Source: an uncultured Eubacteriales bacterium (GTDB taxonomy: Bacteria > Bacillota > Clostridia > Oscillospirales > CAG-382). Taken from it: DNA of 63,606 nucleotides. The notes under the pieces were generated by a model. It worked only from the letters and a program-made list of their open reading frames with translations. It searched no databases and was not told the DNA's origin. Position 1 is the first letter of the stretch. The number at the start of each line of letters is the position of its first letter. The position numbers were made by a program, and so were the translations under genes. Shown one piece after another: positions 1-8,403 of this stretch. The stretch is taken from the NCBI GenBank assembly GCA_900548115.1, contig URJL01000008.1, positions 1-63,606 of the forward strand, given 5' to 3'.

Positions 1-291
1 GCCGTATCTTGTCCGATCTTTTCGTATTTTTCATTTTTTCACACTCCCGTTTTCTTTTTCTTTCCGAAATTATCGCCGCAAATCCGCTTTTCTATGCAAA
101 ACGACTCGGGCGGCTCTGCATTATAGATATGAAAAAAGACGGCGGGGTATTCCGCACGGAAAGGGAAAGGATCAAGAGAGAAACGAAAGAGGTCTTTACA
201 AATCCCGCAAAATGTGGTAAACTTAGTATGGTATTTTTTGACCGCGCCCGTCTTTGATTATCTTCCGTGCGTGGGAAAGGAAGAGATCTTC

Positions 292-1005
292 GTGAAAACC
301 GAAAAAGAAAAAACAAAAATAAACGATATTTCCCGTCCGAACGCGCCGACGGCGCAAAAGAAAAAGCGCCTTATCCGCATTCTTTGCCTTGCGGCGGGCG
401 TTCTTGCCGTTTTATTCATTTTGGCGGAGTTTTTGCTTCCGCACATCGCCGCACGCACGGACGGAAAGAATTCTCCGTCCGCTTCGCAAAACGAAGTGAC
501 GACCCGCTATTTCTACGACGATCGGTTTCTCACCGACGAAGATCTTGCGGAGTATGAGACGTTTAACCGCGACGTATCGTTCAAAAATCCGCAGGGCGTC
601 GAAACGCTCGTCACGGACAGCGATTATGTCTCGGCGGGCGGCGAGGAGGCGGTTTTGTTCGGAAAATACATCGACGCCATCAAAAACGGAGACAGTGCCG
701 CCTACGCCGCCTGTTTTTCCGAAGAATACGATTTCGAAAACGGGCTTGACCGTTTTGCGCGCGGCGACGAGACCTTCCCGCCCCAGCGCCTTTACGACAT
801 CCGCATCGAGGCGCTCGACACCCTTTCCGACGAGCAGAGCGGCATAACGCAGAGCCTTTACGACGTGCGCTACCGCATTTATAAAAACACGGGCGATTTC
901 CGCAGCGACATGACCGACGACACCGCGCCCCTTCTTTTTGTCGTTGAGACAAAAAACGGGGAAACGCGCATTAACGATATCGCCTATCGCTACGGAGAAA
1001 ACTGA
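292..1005 (+). CDS. Membrane-anchored protein of unknown function
   Basis: 237 aa from a GTG start, chosen because an AAAGGAAG ribosome binding site lies just upstream; earlier in-frame ATGs have none. Residues 1-27 are basic and polar, residues 28-50 form one hydrophobic segment, and the remainder is acidic and should lie outside the membrane. The C-terminal half (from about residue 130) has the size and alternating pattern of a small NTF2-like alpha+beta domain; that fold is inference from appearance only. I do not recognise the family. It is followed after 54 bases by another small unknown gene on the same strand. Confidence 0.7.
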   Translation: MKTEKEKTKINDISRPNAPTAQKKKRLIRILCLAAGVLAVLFILAEFLLPHIAARTDGKNSPSASQNEVTTRYFYDDRFLTDEDLAEYETFNRDVSFKNPQGVETLVTDSDYVSAGGEEAVLFGKYIDAIKNGDSAAYAACFSEEYDFENGLDRFARGDETFPPQRLYDIRIEALDTLSDEQSGITQSLYDVRYRIYKNTGDFRSDMTDDTAPLLFVVETKNGETRINDIAYRYGEN

Positions 1006-1059
1006 CCTTAAAACTCCGATGAAGAAAGCCCGCTTTTTTCGGGCAGAGAGGAACGAATC

Positions 1060-1407
1060 ATGAAAATTACGAAAATTACAATGAACGAAGCAACGAAAAA
1101 TACCGTGCGTGCGGCTCTCGACTCGATTCTCACTTCGGCGCAAAAGCTCGGCGAAAGCGCGCTTGCGGGCGCCGATTATTTAGGAAAAAAGGCGCTTTTG
1201 ACCTGTGAGATCGAAAAGCACAAATGCCGTCTCGATAAGCTCTACCGCGCCATCGGCGAGCGCGTCGCGGCAGGCAGTCTTTCGGAAAAAGCAAGCGGCG
1301 AAAAAGAGCCGATCTTCCGTCTGATCGACGAAGCGGCGAGCGAAAAGCAAAAGATTGCCGCCCTTTCCGAAGCGCGCGATAAGATCGTTTTTTGCCGCGG
1401 TCGTTAA
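1060..1407 (+). CDS. Small helical protein, unknown function
   Basis: 115 aa, ATG preceded by GAGAGGAAC. Rich in Ala, Glu, Lys and Leu with no membrane segment or signal peptide, so probably a soluble, largely helical protein. One short segment contains two Cys (CEIEKHKC, near residues 48-55) that could bind metal or be incidental. An internal ATG at 1081 is an alternative start. It sits between a membrane-anchored unknown protein and an ABC-F ATPase, all on the same strand. Family not recognised. Confidence 0.6.
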   Translation: MKITKITMNEATKNTVRAALDSILTSAQKLGESALAGADYLGKKALLTCEIEKHKCRLDKLYRAIGERVAAGSLSEKASGEKEPIFRLIDEAASEKQKIAALSEARDKIVFCRGR

Positions 1408-1464
1408 TTTTCGACCTTCAACTTTCCATTTTCAATTTTCAATTTACCATGGGAGAATATTGCC

Positions 1465-3384
1465 TTGATCGTACTCAATCTGTCGGAGGTATGCAAATCT
1501 TTCGGCACAGACGTAATTTTAAATAAAATCACCTTCGGTCTGAACGGCGGCGACCGTCTCGGCGTCGTCGGCGTGAACGGCGCGGGGAAATCGCTGCTTT
1601 TCAAGATCATCTGCGGAAATATGCGCGCCGACTCGGGCTCGGTCAACATCTCAAAGGATCTCACCGTCTCGTATCTCGAGCAGAACGCGTCGTTTGAATC
1701 CAAAAAGCCGATCTTTGAGGAAATGCTCACCGCTTTTCCGCATCTTTTACAAAAGGAAGCGCGGCTTGCCGAGCTTCAGTCGGCGCTCGAAAAGGACGAC
1801 GAAGAACACATGCGCCGCGCAGCGGAATATACCTTGCTCGAAGAGGATTTCCGCAAAAACGGCGGGTACGAATTTCGCAGCCGCATCCGCAGTATGCTCA
1901 CGGCGCTCGGCTTTGACGAGGAACGGCAAAAGGATTCGGTCGAAACGCTCTCGGGCGGTCAAAAGACCCGTCTTGCCCTTGCGCGGGCGCTCCTTTGCGA
2001 ACCCGACATTTTAATGCTCGACGAGCCGACCAACCACCTCGACATCCCGTCGGTCGAATGGCTCGAAAACTATCTTGCGGGCTACAAAAAAACGTTGCTT
2101 GTCATCTCGCACGACCGCTATTTTCTCGATAAAGTCACCAACAAGACCTTTGAGATCGAAAATACCGAAGGAAAGCTTTATCCCGTGCCGTACAGCGGTT
2201 TTGTGAAGCAAAAGGAAAAGGACCGCGAGATCGACGAGCGGCATTATAAAAATCAGCGCCGCGAGATTGAGCGCATGGAAGCCTTTATCGAAAATCAGCG
2301 CCGTTGGAACCGCGAACGCAACATCATCGCCGCCGAAAGTCGTCAAAAAGCGATCGACCGCATGGAAAAGCTCGACAAGCCGAAGGCACTGCCCGAGCAG
2401 GTGTCCATGTCCTTTTCGTCGGGCGAACACAAGCTTTTGTCCGATACGATCCTCGAGGCGCACGACCTTGCCAAAAGCTTCGGCGAAAACAGACTGTTTT
2501 CGAACGTTTCCTTTCTTTTGCACAGCGGCGAGCGGATGTTTCTGTTCGGCGAAAACGGCGTCGGAAAGTCGACGCTTTTGAAGATCCTGTGCGGGAAGCT
2601 GCCCCCCGACGCGGGAAGCTACGAATATATCCGCAAGATCCGCATCGGTTATTACGACCAGGAGCATCAGGGGCTTAACCCCGAGAACACGGTGCTGGAG
2701 GAGCTTTGGAACGCCTATCCCGACAAAAAGCAAGCCGAGATACGCGGGGCGCTCGCCCGTTTTCTCTTCAAAGCCGAGGACGTTTTCAAAACCGTTTCGG
2801 TGCTGTCGGGCGGCGAAAAAGCACGGCTCACCTTTGCCAAAATGATGCTTGATTCTTTGAATCTTCTGATCCTCGACGAGCCGACCAACCATCTCGACGC
2901 CGCAACGCGCGAGGTGCTGGAGGACGCGCTGTCGCGCTATGACGGAACGGTGCTTGCCGTTTCGCACGACCGCTATTTTATCAAAAAGCTGGCGACGCGC
3001 ATTTTCGAACTGCGCCGCGACGGATATTTTGACTATAAGGGCGGCTATGAGGATTTCTGCGAATATAAAAAGAAAAAAAGCGCCGAAGACGGCGCGAAAA
3101 AAGCCGAGGACGTAAACGAGTGCGAGACGGGCGGCAAAGCCGATTATCTCAAGAGCAAGCAGGAAAAAAGCCGTCGGCGCAAGGCGGAAAAGGCGCTTGC
3201 GGAAGCCGAAGAGGGCATTTCGGTCTGTGAAAAACGCCTCTCGGAGATCGACGAAGAAATGGCGTCGGCAGGCGCGGATTATGTGCGCACGGCGGCGCTT
3301 TACGAGGAACAGCACGCACTTTCGGCAAAGCTGGATGACTGGTACGAAAAGTGGGACAAAGCGACGGCGGAGCTGGGGGAATAA
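1465..3384 (+). CDS. ABC-F family ATPase (Uup/YfmR/YdiF-like)
   Basis: 639 aa, TTG start with GGGAG about ten bases upstream. Two nucleotide-binding domains in one chain and no transmembrane part: first Walker A GVNGAGKS (36-43), LSGGQ near 162, Walker B with LDEPTNHLD near 185; second Walker A GENGVGKS near 362, LSGGE near 447, LDEPTNHLD near 470. A charged linker rich in Arg and Glu lies between them (about 250-300), and a Lys/Glu-rich coiled coil ends the protein (about 560-639). ABC-F proteins act on the ribosome as translation factors or antibiotic-protection proteins. The C-terminal coiled coil favours a Uup/YdiF-type housekeeping role, but the exact subfamily cannot be fixed by eye. 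Confidence 0.93.
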   Translation: MIVLNLSEVCKSFGTDVILNKITFGLNGGDRLGVVGVNGAGKSLLFKIICGNMRADSGSVNISKDLTVSYLEQNASFESKKPIFEEMLTAFPHLLQKEARLAELQSALEKDDEEHMRRAAEYTLLEEDFRKNGGYEFRSRIRSMLTALGFDEERQKDSVETLSGGQKTRLALARALLCEPDILMLDEPTNHLDIPSVEWLENYLAGYKKTLLVISHDRYFLDKVTNKTFEIENTEGKLYPVPYSGFVKQKEKDREIDERHYKNQRREIERMEAFIENQRRWNRERNIIAAESRQKAIDRMEKLDKPKALPEQVSMSFSSGEHKLLSDTILEAHDLAKSFGENRLFSNVSFLLHSGERMFLFGENGVGKSTLLKILCGKLPPDAGSYEYIRKIRIGYYDQEHQGLNPENTVLEELWNAYPDKKQAEIRGALARFLFKAEDVFKTVSVLSGGEKARLTFAKMMLDSLNLLILDEPTNHLDAATREVLEDALSRYDGTVLAVSHDRYFIKKLATRIFELRRDGYFDYKGGYEDFCEYKKKKSAEDGAKKAEDVNECETGGKADYLKSKQEKSRRRKAEKALAEAEEGISVCEKRLSEIDEEMASAGADYVRTAALYEEQHALSAKLDDWYEKWDKATAELGE

Positions 3385-3458
3385 AAAAGCGTATTTCGTG
3401 CAAAGTCGGCGGAAAGCGCCGGTCCCGTTCGGGACAAACAGAAATTTCATCCCGAAGG

Positions 3459-3551
3459 AAAGGAGGAAAGGTCATGAGAGAAGGTTACGAGAAAAAAGGA
3501 GGAAAGGTCATGAAAGAAGGTTATGAGAAAAAAGGAGGAAGGGTCATGAGA
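3459..3551 (+). repeat. Three tandem ribosome-binding-site/start-codon cassettes, 36-bp period
   Basis: A 36-bp unit containing AAAGGAGGAA(A/G)GGTC followed by ATG is repeated so that equivalent ATGs fall at 3474, 3510 and 3546, all in the same frame and each with an ideal Shine-Dalgarno site. Only the last ATG opens directly onto a signal peptide. The units are nearly identical, which suggests a recent tandem duplication. Confidence 0.9.
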
Positions 3552-4586
3552 AAAAACATTTTGCGTCTGTTCTCTATGCTTTTGACAAGCGTATTTGCTT
3601 TTTCCGTTTTTCCCGTAATGGCAGACGGCGACCTGTCGGAATGGGCAGCAGCCGAAGTCGAAGAAGCCGTCGAGCTTGGGATCGTTGCGGAAAATTTGCA
3701 AAAGGATTATTCGAAAAACATCACAAGAGAAGAGTTTGCCGTAACCGCCATGATGTTCGTCGCCTATCAAAACAACATGGATTTTGGCGATATGCAGTAT
3801 TTATATATAAACGGCGGGAGCTTGTCGAAGGTGTCGGCGGACGAGATCACTATGTTTGACGATCTTTCCGAAACCGAATATGCAGATTACATTATGACGG
3901 CGGCGGCAATGGGTATTGTAAAGGGAAAAGGAAATAATCTTTTCGATCCGTTTTCGCCGATCACAAGAGAAGAGGCCGCCGTGATGCTGAGCAGGGTTTG
4001 CACCATGTACGCAAGCGACAAACCCGCACCCGAAAGCGAAGTTGCCGACATGGCAGATTCGGACAGCATTTCCGATTGGGCAAGGGATTCCGTGAAAAAG
4101 GTTTGTGCGCTGAATATTATGCAGGGTATGCCCGACGGCACTTTTGCTCCGAAAAATCCCTACACCCGTGAGCAATGCTATGCAACGTTTGTAAGACTGT
4201 GCAAAAAAGCCGGTATAAAAAGCCGCTTTCACGGAGACAATCTTTGCTTTTGGTCGTATGATGAATTGCTCGCGAGGGTCAAAGGACAGGTAAATTATGA
4301 TGACATATACCATTGCGAAAACGATTTTTGTTCGGTCGAAGTCGGATTTGCGTCGGCTTTTTTATCGGGCAGAAGCGGCTTTTGGATCGTTTATAAAAAC
4401 GGCGGAAGAAAAGATATAATGGGACAGTTCGGGAAAATCAGTCCCTACAAATTCAATAAAGAGTCTTTCAAATTCAGCGACGACGGAAAATTCTTATATT
4501 GCTCGTGGAGCAATATGACCAACGGCATTGAGGAAACGCGGGAATACGTGATCGATCTTGAAAAGGCCTCGATAGCAAAAAGCTAA
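3546..4586 (+). CDS. Exported SLH-domain protein
   Basis: 346 aa from the third of three tandem in-frame ATGs. This start puts a signal peptide (MRKN, then a hydrophobic stretch ending near VMADG) at the N-terminus. Three S-layer-homology-like modules follow (about residues 28-85, 95-155 and 160-215), marked by W/YA-x-V/A, a Gly-rich turn such as GNNLFDPFSP or DGTFAPKNPYTREQ, and ITREE or TREQ. SLH domains attach proteins to pyruvylated cell-wall polymers in Bacillota. The last roughly 125 residues form a domain I do not recognise, with WSYDELL and several aromatic residues. Starts at 3474 or 3510 would add 24 or 12 residues before the signal peptide. Confidence 0.85.
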   Translation: MRKNILRLFSMLLTSVFAFSVFPVMADGDLSEWAAAEVEEAVELGIVAENLQKDYSKNITREEFAVTAMMFVAYQNNMDFGDMQYLYINGGSLSKVSADEITMFDDLSETEYADYIMTAAAMGIVKGKGNNLFDPFSPITREEAAVMLSRVCTMYASDKPAPESEVADMADSDSISDWARDSVKKVCALNIMQGMPDGTFAPKNPYTREQCYATFVRLCKKAGIKSRFHGDNLCFWSYDELLARVKGQVNYDDIYHCENDFCSVEVGFASAFLSGRSGFWIVYKNGGRKDIMGQFGKISPYKFNKESFKFSDDGKFLYCSWSNMTNGIEETREYVIDLEKASIAKS

Positions 4587-4589
4587 CGC

Positions 4590-4621
4590 AAAACGGGAAC
4601 GGCGAAAGCCGTTCCCGTTTT
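4590..4621. terminator. Bidirectional intrinsic terminator
   Basis: A 14-bp stem (AAAACGGGAACGGC with its complement) closes a GAAA tetraloop and is flanked by A and T runs. It lies between the convergent ends of the SLH gene (+) and mfd (-), so it can serve both. Confidence 0.85.
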
Positions 4622-4622
4622 C

Positions 4623-7600
4623 TTATTCCTTCTTTTCCGCTTCCTCCCGAACCGTGCGCAGCGTTTTAACAAACTCCTCCGCCGCCGCAAGAACGTCTTC
4701 GCCCGCGGCAAGGCGCAGGTTAAAGCACGGGTTCTGTCCGCCCGCCAAGAGAAGCCGTCCCGCGTAGTGAAGCGCCAGTCCGACCGAGGAGGTCTTATCG
4801 ATCGTTTCGGGGTAGATCGCAAGCTTTCCTTCGCGCTGTTCCAGCTTCTTTATGCCGAGCGCAATGCAATTCGAGCGTAAAAGCGAAACGCGGCAGAGGG
4901 CGATGACTTCTTTCGGAATTTCGCCGTAGCGGTCGGAAAGCTCATCCGCAATATCGTCGATGTCGGCGTCGGTCGCCGCCGCGGCGATTTTTTTATACAT
5001 TTCGATACGTGCGCCGGGAAGGCGGATATATCGCTCGGGGATATACGCATTGACGCGGAGGTCGATCGTGCAATCCTTTTCGGGGGCGGGCAGAATGCCT
5101 TTTTCCTCCAGCACCGCTTCCTCCAAAAGGCGCACATAAAGGTCATAACCGACCGCCTCCATGTGTCCAGACTGCTCCGCGCCGAGAAGATTTCCCGCGC
5201 CGCGGATTTCAAGGTCGCGCATGGCAATCTTAAAGCCCGAGCCGAATTCGGTGAATTCGCGCAGCGCCTCCAGACGTTTTGCGGCAATTTCGGTAAGCTC
5301 CGCCGAGCGCCGCCAGGTGATATAGGCATACGCTTTGCGATTGGAGCGTCCGATACGCCCGCGAATCTGATGGAGCTGTGAAAGTCCGAGCCGTTCGGCG
5401 TTTTCGATGATCAGCGTGTTGACGTTCGGCACATCCACGCCGGTCTCGATGATGGTCGTGCAGACCAGAATATCGATCTCGCCCTCGACCAACGACGCCC
5501 AAATGTCGGAAAGCTCCTCTTGGCTCATCTTTCCGTGCGCACAGGCAATTTGCGCGTCGGGCAGTTTTTCACGCAGTTTTGCCGCCGTCTCTTCGATTCC
5601 CTCGACACGGTTGTGCAGATAAAATACCTGACCGCCCCGCCGAAGCTCTTTTTTGATCGCCTCGAGAATGATCAGATCATCGTGCTCCAAAACATAAGTC
5701 TGAACGGGATAACGGTCGGTCGGCGGTTCCTCCAGCACCGACATATCGCGGATGCCCGCCATCGCCATGTTGAGGGTTCGCGGGATCGGCGTCGCCGAAA
5801 GGGTCAAAACGTCGATCTGACGCGAAATTTCCTTCAGCCGCTCCTTGTGGGCGACGCCGAAGCGCTGTTCCTCGTCGACTACCAAAAGCCCGAGATTTTT
5901 GAAAACGATGTTTTTGCCTAAAAGCTTGTGGGTTCCGACGACGATGTCGGTCTCGCCGGTCGAAAGACGCTTGATGACCGCCGCCGCTTCCTTTGGCTTG
6001 CAGAAGCGCGAGAGCATTTCGATCTTGAAGGGATAGCCCTTCATGCGCGAAAGCACCGTCGAGAAATGCTGCATGCAAAGGATTGTGGTCGGAACCAAAA
6101 TCGCCGCCTGCTTGCCGTCCATGACGCATTTAAAGACGGCGCGCAGAGCGACCTCGGTCTTGCCGAAGCCGACGTCGCCGCACAAAAGACGATCCATCGG
6201 ATGGGGCTTTTCCATATCGTCTTTAATATCGTTTACCGCCGCCAGCTGTCCGTCGGTCTCCTCGTATTCGAAGCCCTCTTCAAACTCCTTCTGCCACTCG
6301 GTATCGGGCGAAAAGGCGTAGCCCGCAAGGCGCGCGCGCTGTGCGTACAGATCGATGAGCTTTTTCGCCATGTCTTTCGCCGCTTTTTTCGCCTTTGCCT
6401 TGGTTTTTTGCCAATCCTTGCCCGACATGCTCGAGAGCTTTACGCTCTCGCCCGCCCCCGCATAGCGCGAGATGCGGTCCATCTGCCCGACGGGAATATA
6501 AAGTGCGTCGCTTCCCGCATATTGCAGCATGATATAATCGCGCGTAACGCCGTCCACCGTCAGGGTCTTCAGCCCCTCGTAGCGGGCGATGCCGTGAACG
6601 CTGTGTACCACATAATCGCCGACGTGAAGATCCTGATACGAAAGGATCTTTTGTCCCGCCGTTTTTTTGCTTTTCCGCACGCCTTCGCGCTTTCGTACGG
6701 GAGCATAGCTCTGCGCACCCTCGGTCAGGATCGCGATGCCCGCTTTCGAAAGTTCGAAGCCGCGCACACTTTGCGGAAAATCGCCGTCGTATACGCAAAA
6801 AACCGTGCCGCCGTCAAATGAAAGATCGGCGACACCCGCAAGCGACGACGGGATCGCACGGATGTTTTTGTCGTTCAGCTGTTCGGCAAAGGTGCTTGCC
6901 GCGCGTTCGCTGCGGAAGATCAGAATCGTTTTATAGCGCAGAGCGTTATAGTTTTCCGCATCGTCACACAAAACGTCAAAGCTTTTCCCGATCGCCGTCG
7001 TCGATTTTGCGACGAAATTGTAAATCCCCGAGAGCGGGATCTCGGCACGCGAGGTAAAGACCGACGTTACGACCGACGGATATTTTTCCAAAAGGTCGAA
7101 AAGAAACGATTCCTCCCGCATAAACTCCGTGCAGTCGGGCGAAAGCTCATACGCCGAAAGAAGCGACATACACGTCTCGTTCATCTGAAACGCCGCGCTT
7201 TTCAGTCGGTCGAGACAGCGCGGAAGCTCCGCCACGATCAGCGCGCCCGAAAGATACGACAAAAGGCAGGTGCGCTCGGGGTTCAACAGCGGCAGAAATT
7301 TGTCAAGACACGGAAGCGTTCCGTCCTCGATTCCCGCTTTTTCGGCGCGCAGCTTTTCCAGTGTTTCGGAAAGGTGCATGACGTCAAGCTTTTCGCCGTT
7401 TTTCTCGTGCTTTTTCTTTTGCTTTTCGGCACGGGCGATCAGCTCGTCTACCGCATCCGTGCAAAGCTTTTTCTGCTCCGCGTCCAAGATCAGCTCGCGG
7501 GAGGAGGAGAGCGTGAACGAGCGGACGTTTTCGGTGCGGCGCTGGGTCATGACGTCGAAAAAGCCGCACGCGTCCAATTCGTCGCCGAAAAATTCAAGGC

Positions 7601-8228
7601 GCAGCGGCATTTCCTCGTCGGGCGGGAAAAGGTCAACGATATCGCCGCGGTGCGAAAACTGTCCTTTCCCCTCCACCGTGTCGCACTCGGTGTAACCGAA
7701 GGCGCAAAGGCGGCGGAGAAGCGCGTCGATCTCGATGCTGTCGCCGACCGAAAGCGTAAGCTCGGTGCCGTAAGCGCTCTTCGGCGGAAGGATCGTCAGC
7801 GCCGCTTCGGGAACGCACAGGATCAGCTTTACTTTTTTTTCGTTCAGTCTTTGCAAAACCGAAAGGCGCGCATATTCCCATTCGCGCGAGAACGCCTCGA
7901 CATTATGAAAAACAAGGTCGCGCATGGGAAAAAGCTCCACGCCGTCCATAAACGACGAAAGCACCGTGTGCATATAAGCGGCGGTCTTTTCGTCGGGAAG
8001 AATCAAAATCGACGTTCCCGCATAAGCGGGAATTTCGTTTATTTCATCGACAATCGACGCCGCAAGAAGCGCAAGCGGCGTGTCGGAAAGACCCGTCACA
8101 AACGCGGCGGGCTGATGAAAATTCGGAATGTCATAATGAGAAAGCGACGTTTGCAGCGACGCATATTCTTTTTCTTTTCGAAGAGCGCCGACCAAAAGAT
8201 GGGCGGCGGGATTTTTCAAAAGAGACAT
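4623..8228 (-). CDS. mfd: Transcription-repair coupling factor Mfd
   Basis: 1201 aa, ATG at 8228 with AAAGGA upstream; a longer reading frame to 8285 lacks a site. Mfd pushes stalled RNA polymerase off damaged DNA and recruits UvrA. The order of domains fits: UvrB-like N-terminal region (about 1-480), CarD-like polymerase-interacting domain (about 525-590, with VGDYVVHSVHGIARYEG), SF2 translocase with Walker A GDVGFGKT near 685 and DEEQ near 780, helicase motif VI region with QIRGRIGRS, and a C-terminal TRCF domain. Length is normal for the family. It is downstream of thrS on the same strand. Confidence 0.97.
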   Translation of the reverse strand: MSLLKNPAAHLLVGALRKEKEYASLQTSLSHYDIPNFHQPAAFVTGLSDTPLALLAASIVDEINEIPAYAGTSILILPDEKTAAYMHTVLSSFMDGVELFPMRDLVFHNVEAFSREWEYARLSVLQRLNEKKVKLILCVPEAALTILPPKSAYGTELTLSVGDSIEIDALLRRLCAFGYTECDTVEGKGQFSHRGDIVDLFPPDEEMPLRLEFFGDELDACGFFDVMTQRRTENVRSFTLSSSRELILDAEQKKLCTDAVDELIARAEKQKKKHEKNGEKLDVMHLSETLEKLRAEKAGIEDGTLPCLDKFLPLLNPERTCLLSYLSGALIVAELPRCLDRLKSAAFQMNETCMSLLSAYELSPDCTEFMREESFLFDLLEKYPSVVTSVFTSRAEIPLSGIYNFVAKSTTAIGKSFDVLCDDAENYNALRYKTILIFRSERAASTFAEQLNDKNIRAIPSSLAGVADLSFDGGTVFCVYDGDFPQSVRGFELSKAGIAILTEGAQSYAPVRKREGVRKSKKTAGQKILSYQDLHVGDYVVHSVHGIARYEGLKTLTVDGVTRDYIMLQYAGSDALYIPVGQMDRISRYAGAGESVKLSSMSGKDWQKTKAKAKKAAKDMAKKLIDLYAQRARLAGYAFSPDTEWQKEFEEGFEYEETDGQLAAVNDIKDDMEKPHPMDRLLCGDVGFGKTEVALRAVFKCVMDGKQAAILVPTTILCMQHFSTVLSRMKGYPFKIEMLSRFCKPKEAAAVIKRLSTGETDIVVGTHKLLGKNIVFKNLGLLVVDEEQRFGVAHKERLKEISRQIDVLTLSATPIPRTLNMAMAGIRDMSVLEEPPTDRYPVQTYVLEHDDLIILEAIKKELRRGGQVFYLHNRVEGIEETAAKLREKLPDAQIACAHGKMSQEELSDIWASLVEGEIDILVCTTIIETGVDVPNVNTLIIENAERLGLSQLHQIRGRIGRSNRKAYAYITWRRSAELTEIAAKRLEALREFTEFGSGFKIAMRDLEIRGAGNLLGAEQSGHMEAVGYDLYVRLLEEAVLEEKGILPAPEKDCTIDLRVNAYIPERYIRLPGARIEMYKKIAAAATDADIDDIADELSDRYGEIPKEVIALCRVSLLRSNCIALGIKKLEQREGKLAIYPETIDKTSSVGLALHYAGRLLLAGGQNPCFNLRLAAGEDVLAAAEEFVKTLRTVREEAEKKE

Positions 8229-8323
8229 AAAGATTCCTTTCGGTGAAAGAAAAAAGTGTAAAAAGGCCGGTGAGGAATCGCGCACACGCTTCGAAGACTT
8301 TCCCCGCCGCTTTACAGCAACCC

Positions 8324-8351
8324 AACCCCTGCCGAAAAAACGGCAGGGGTT
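8324..8351. other. Strong hairpin between thrS and mfd
   Basis: An 11-bp G+C-rich perfect stem (AACCCCTGCCG and its complement) with an A6 loop. Read on the minus strand, in the direction of thrS and mfd, it is not followed by a U run, so it is a poor intrinsic terminator for thrS. It may be a processing or partial-termination structure between the two genes. Confidence 0.5.
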
Positions 8352-8403
8352 TTCTTTTGCGATTAAGATTAAGGCTTGATTTCAAGGCTTAAACGCTTGC
8401 GCA

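Noticed and set aside
1408..1464. Short TTTTCAATTTTCAATTT repetition before the ABC-F gene
   Set aside because: It is a simple low-complexity run with two or three units and no second place in the window, so it was not given as a repeat family.
2011..3450. 479-aa minus-strand reading frame
   Set aside because: It is the antisense of the ABC-F gene. Its length comes from the G+C-rich codon pattern; it has no recognisable domain or ribosome binding site.
8324..8351. Terminator of thrS
   Set aside because: The hairpin is strong but on the minus strand it lacks the following U run. It is kept only as an unassigned hairpin.
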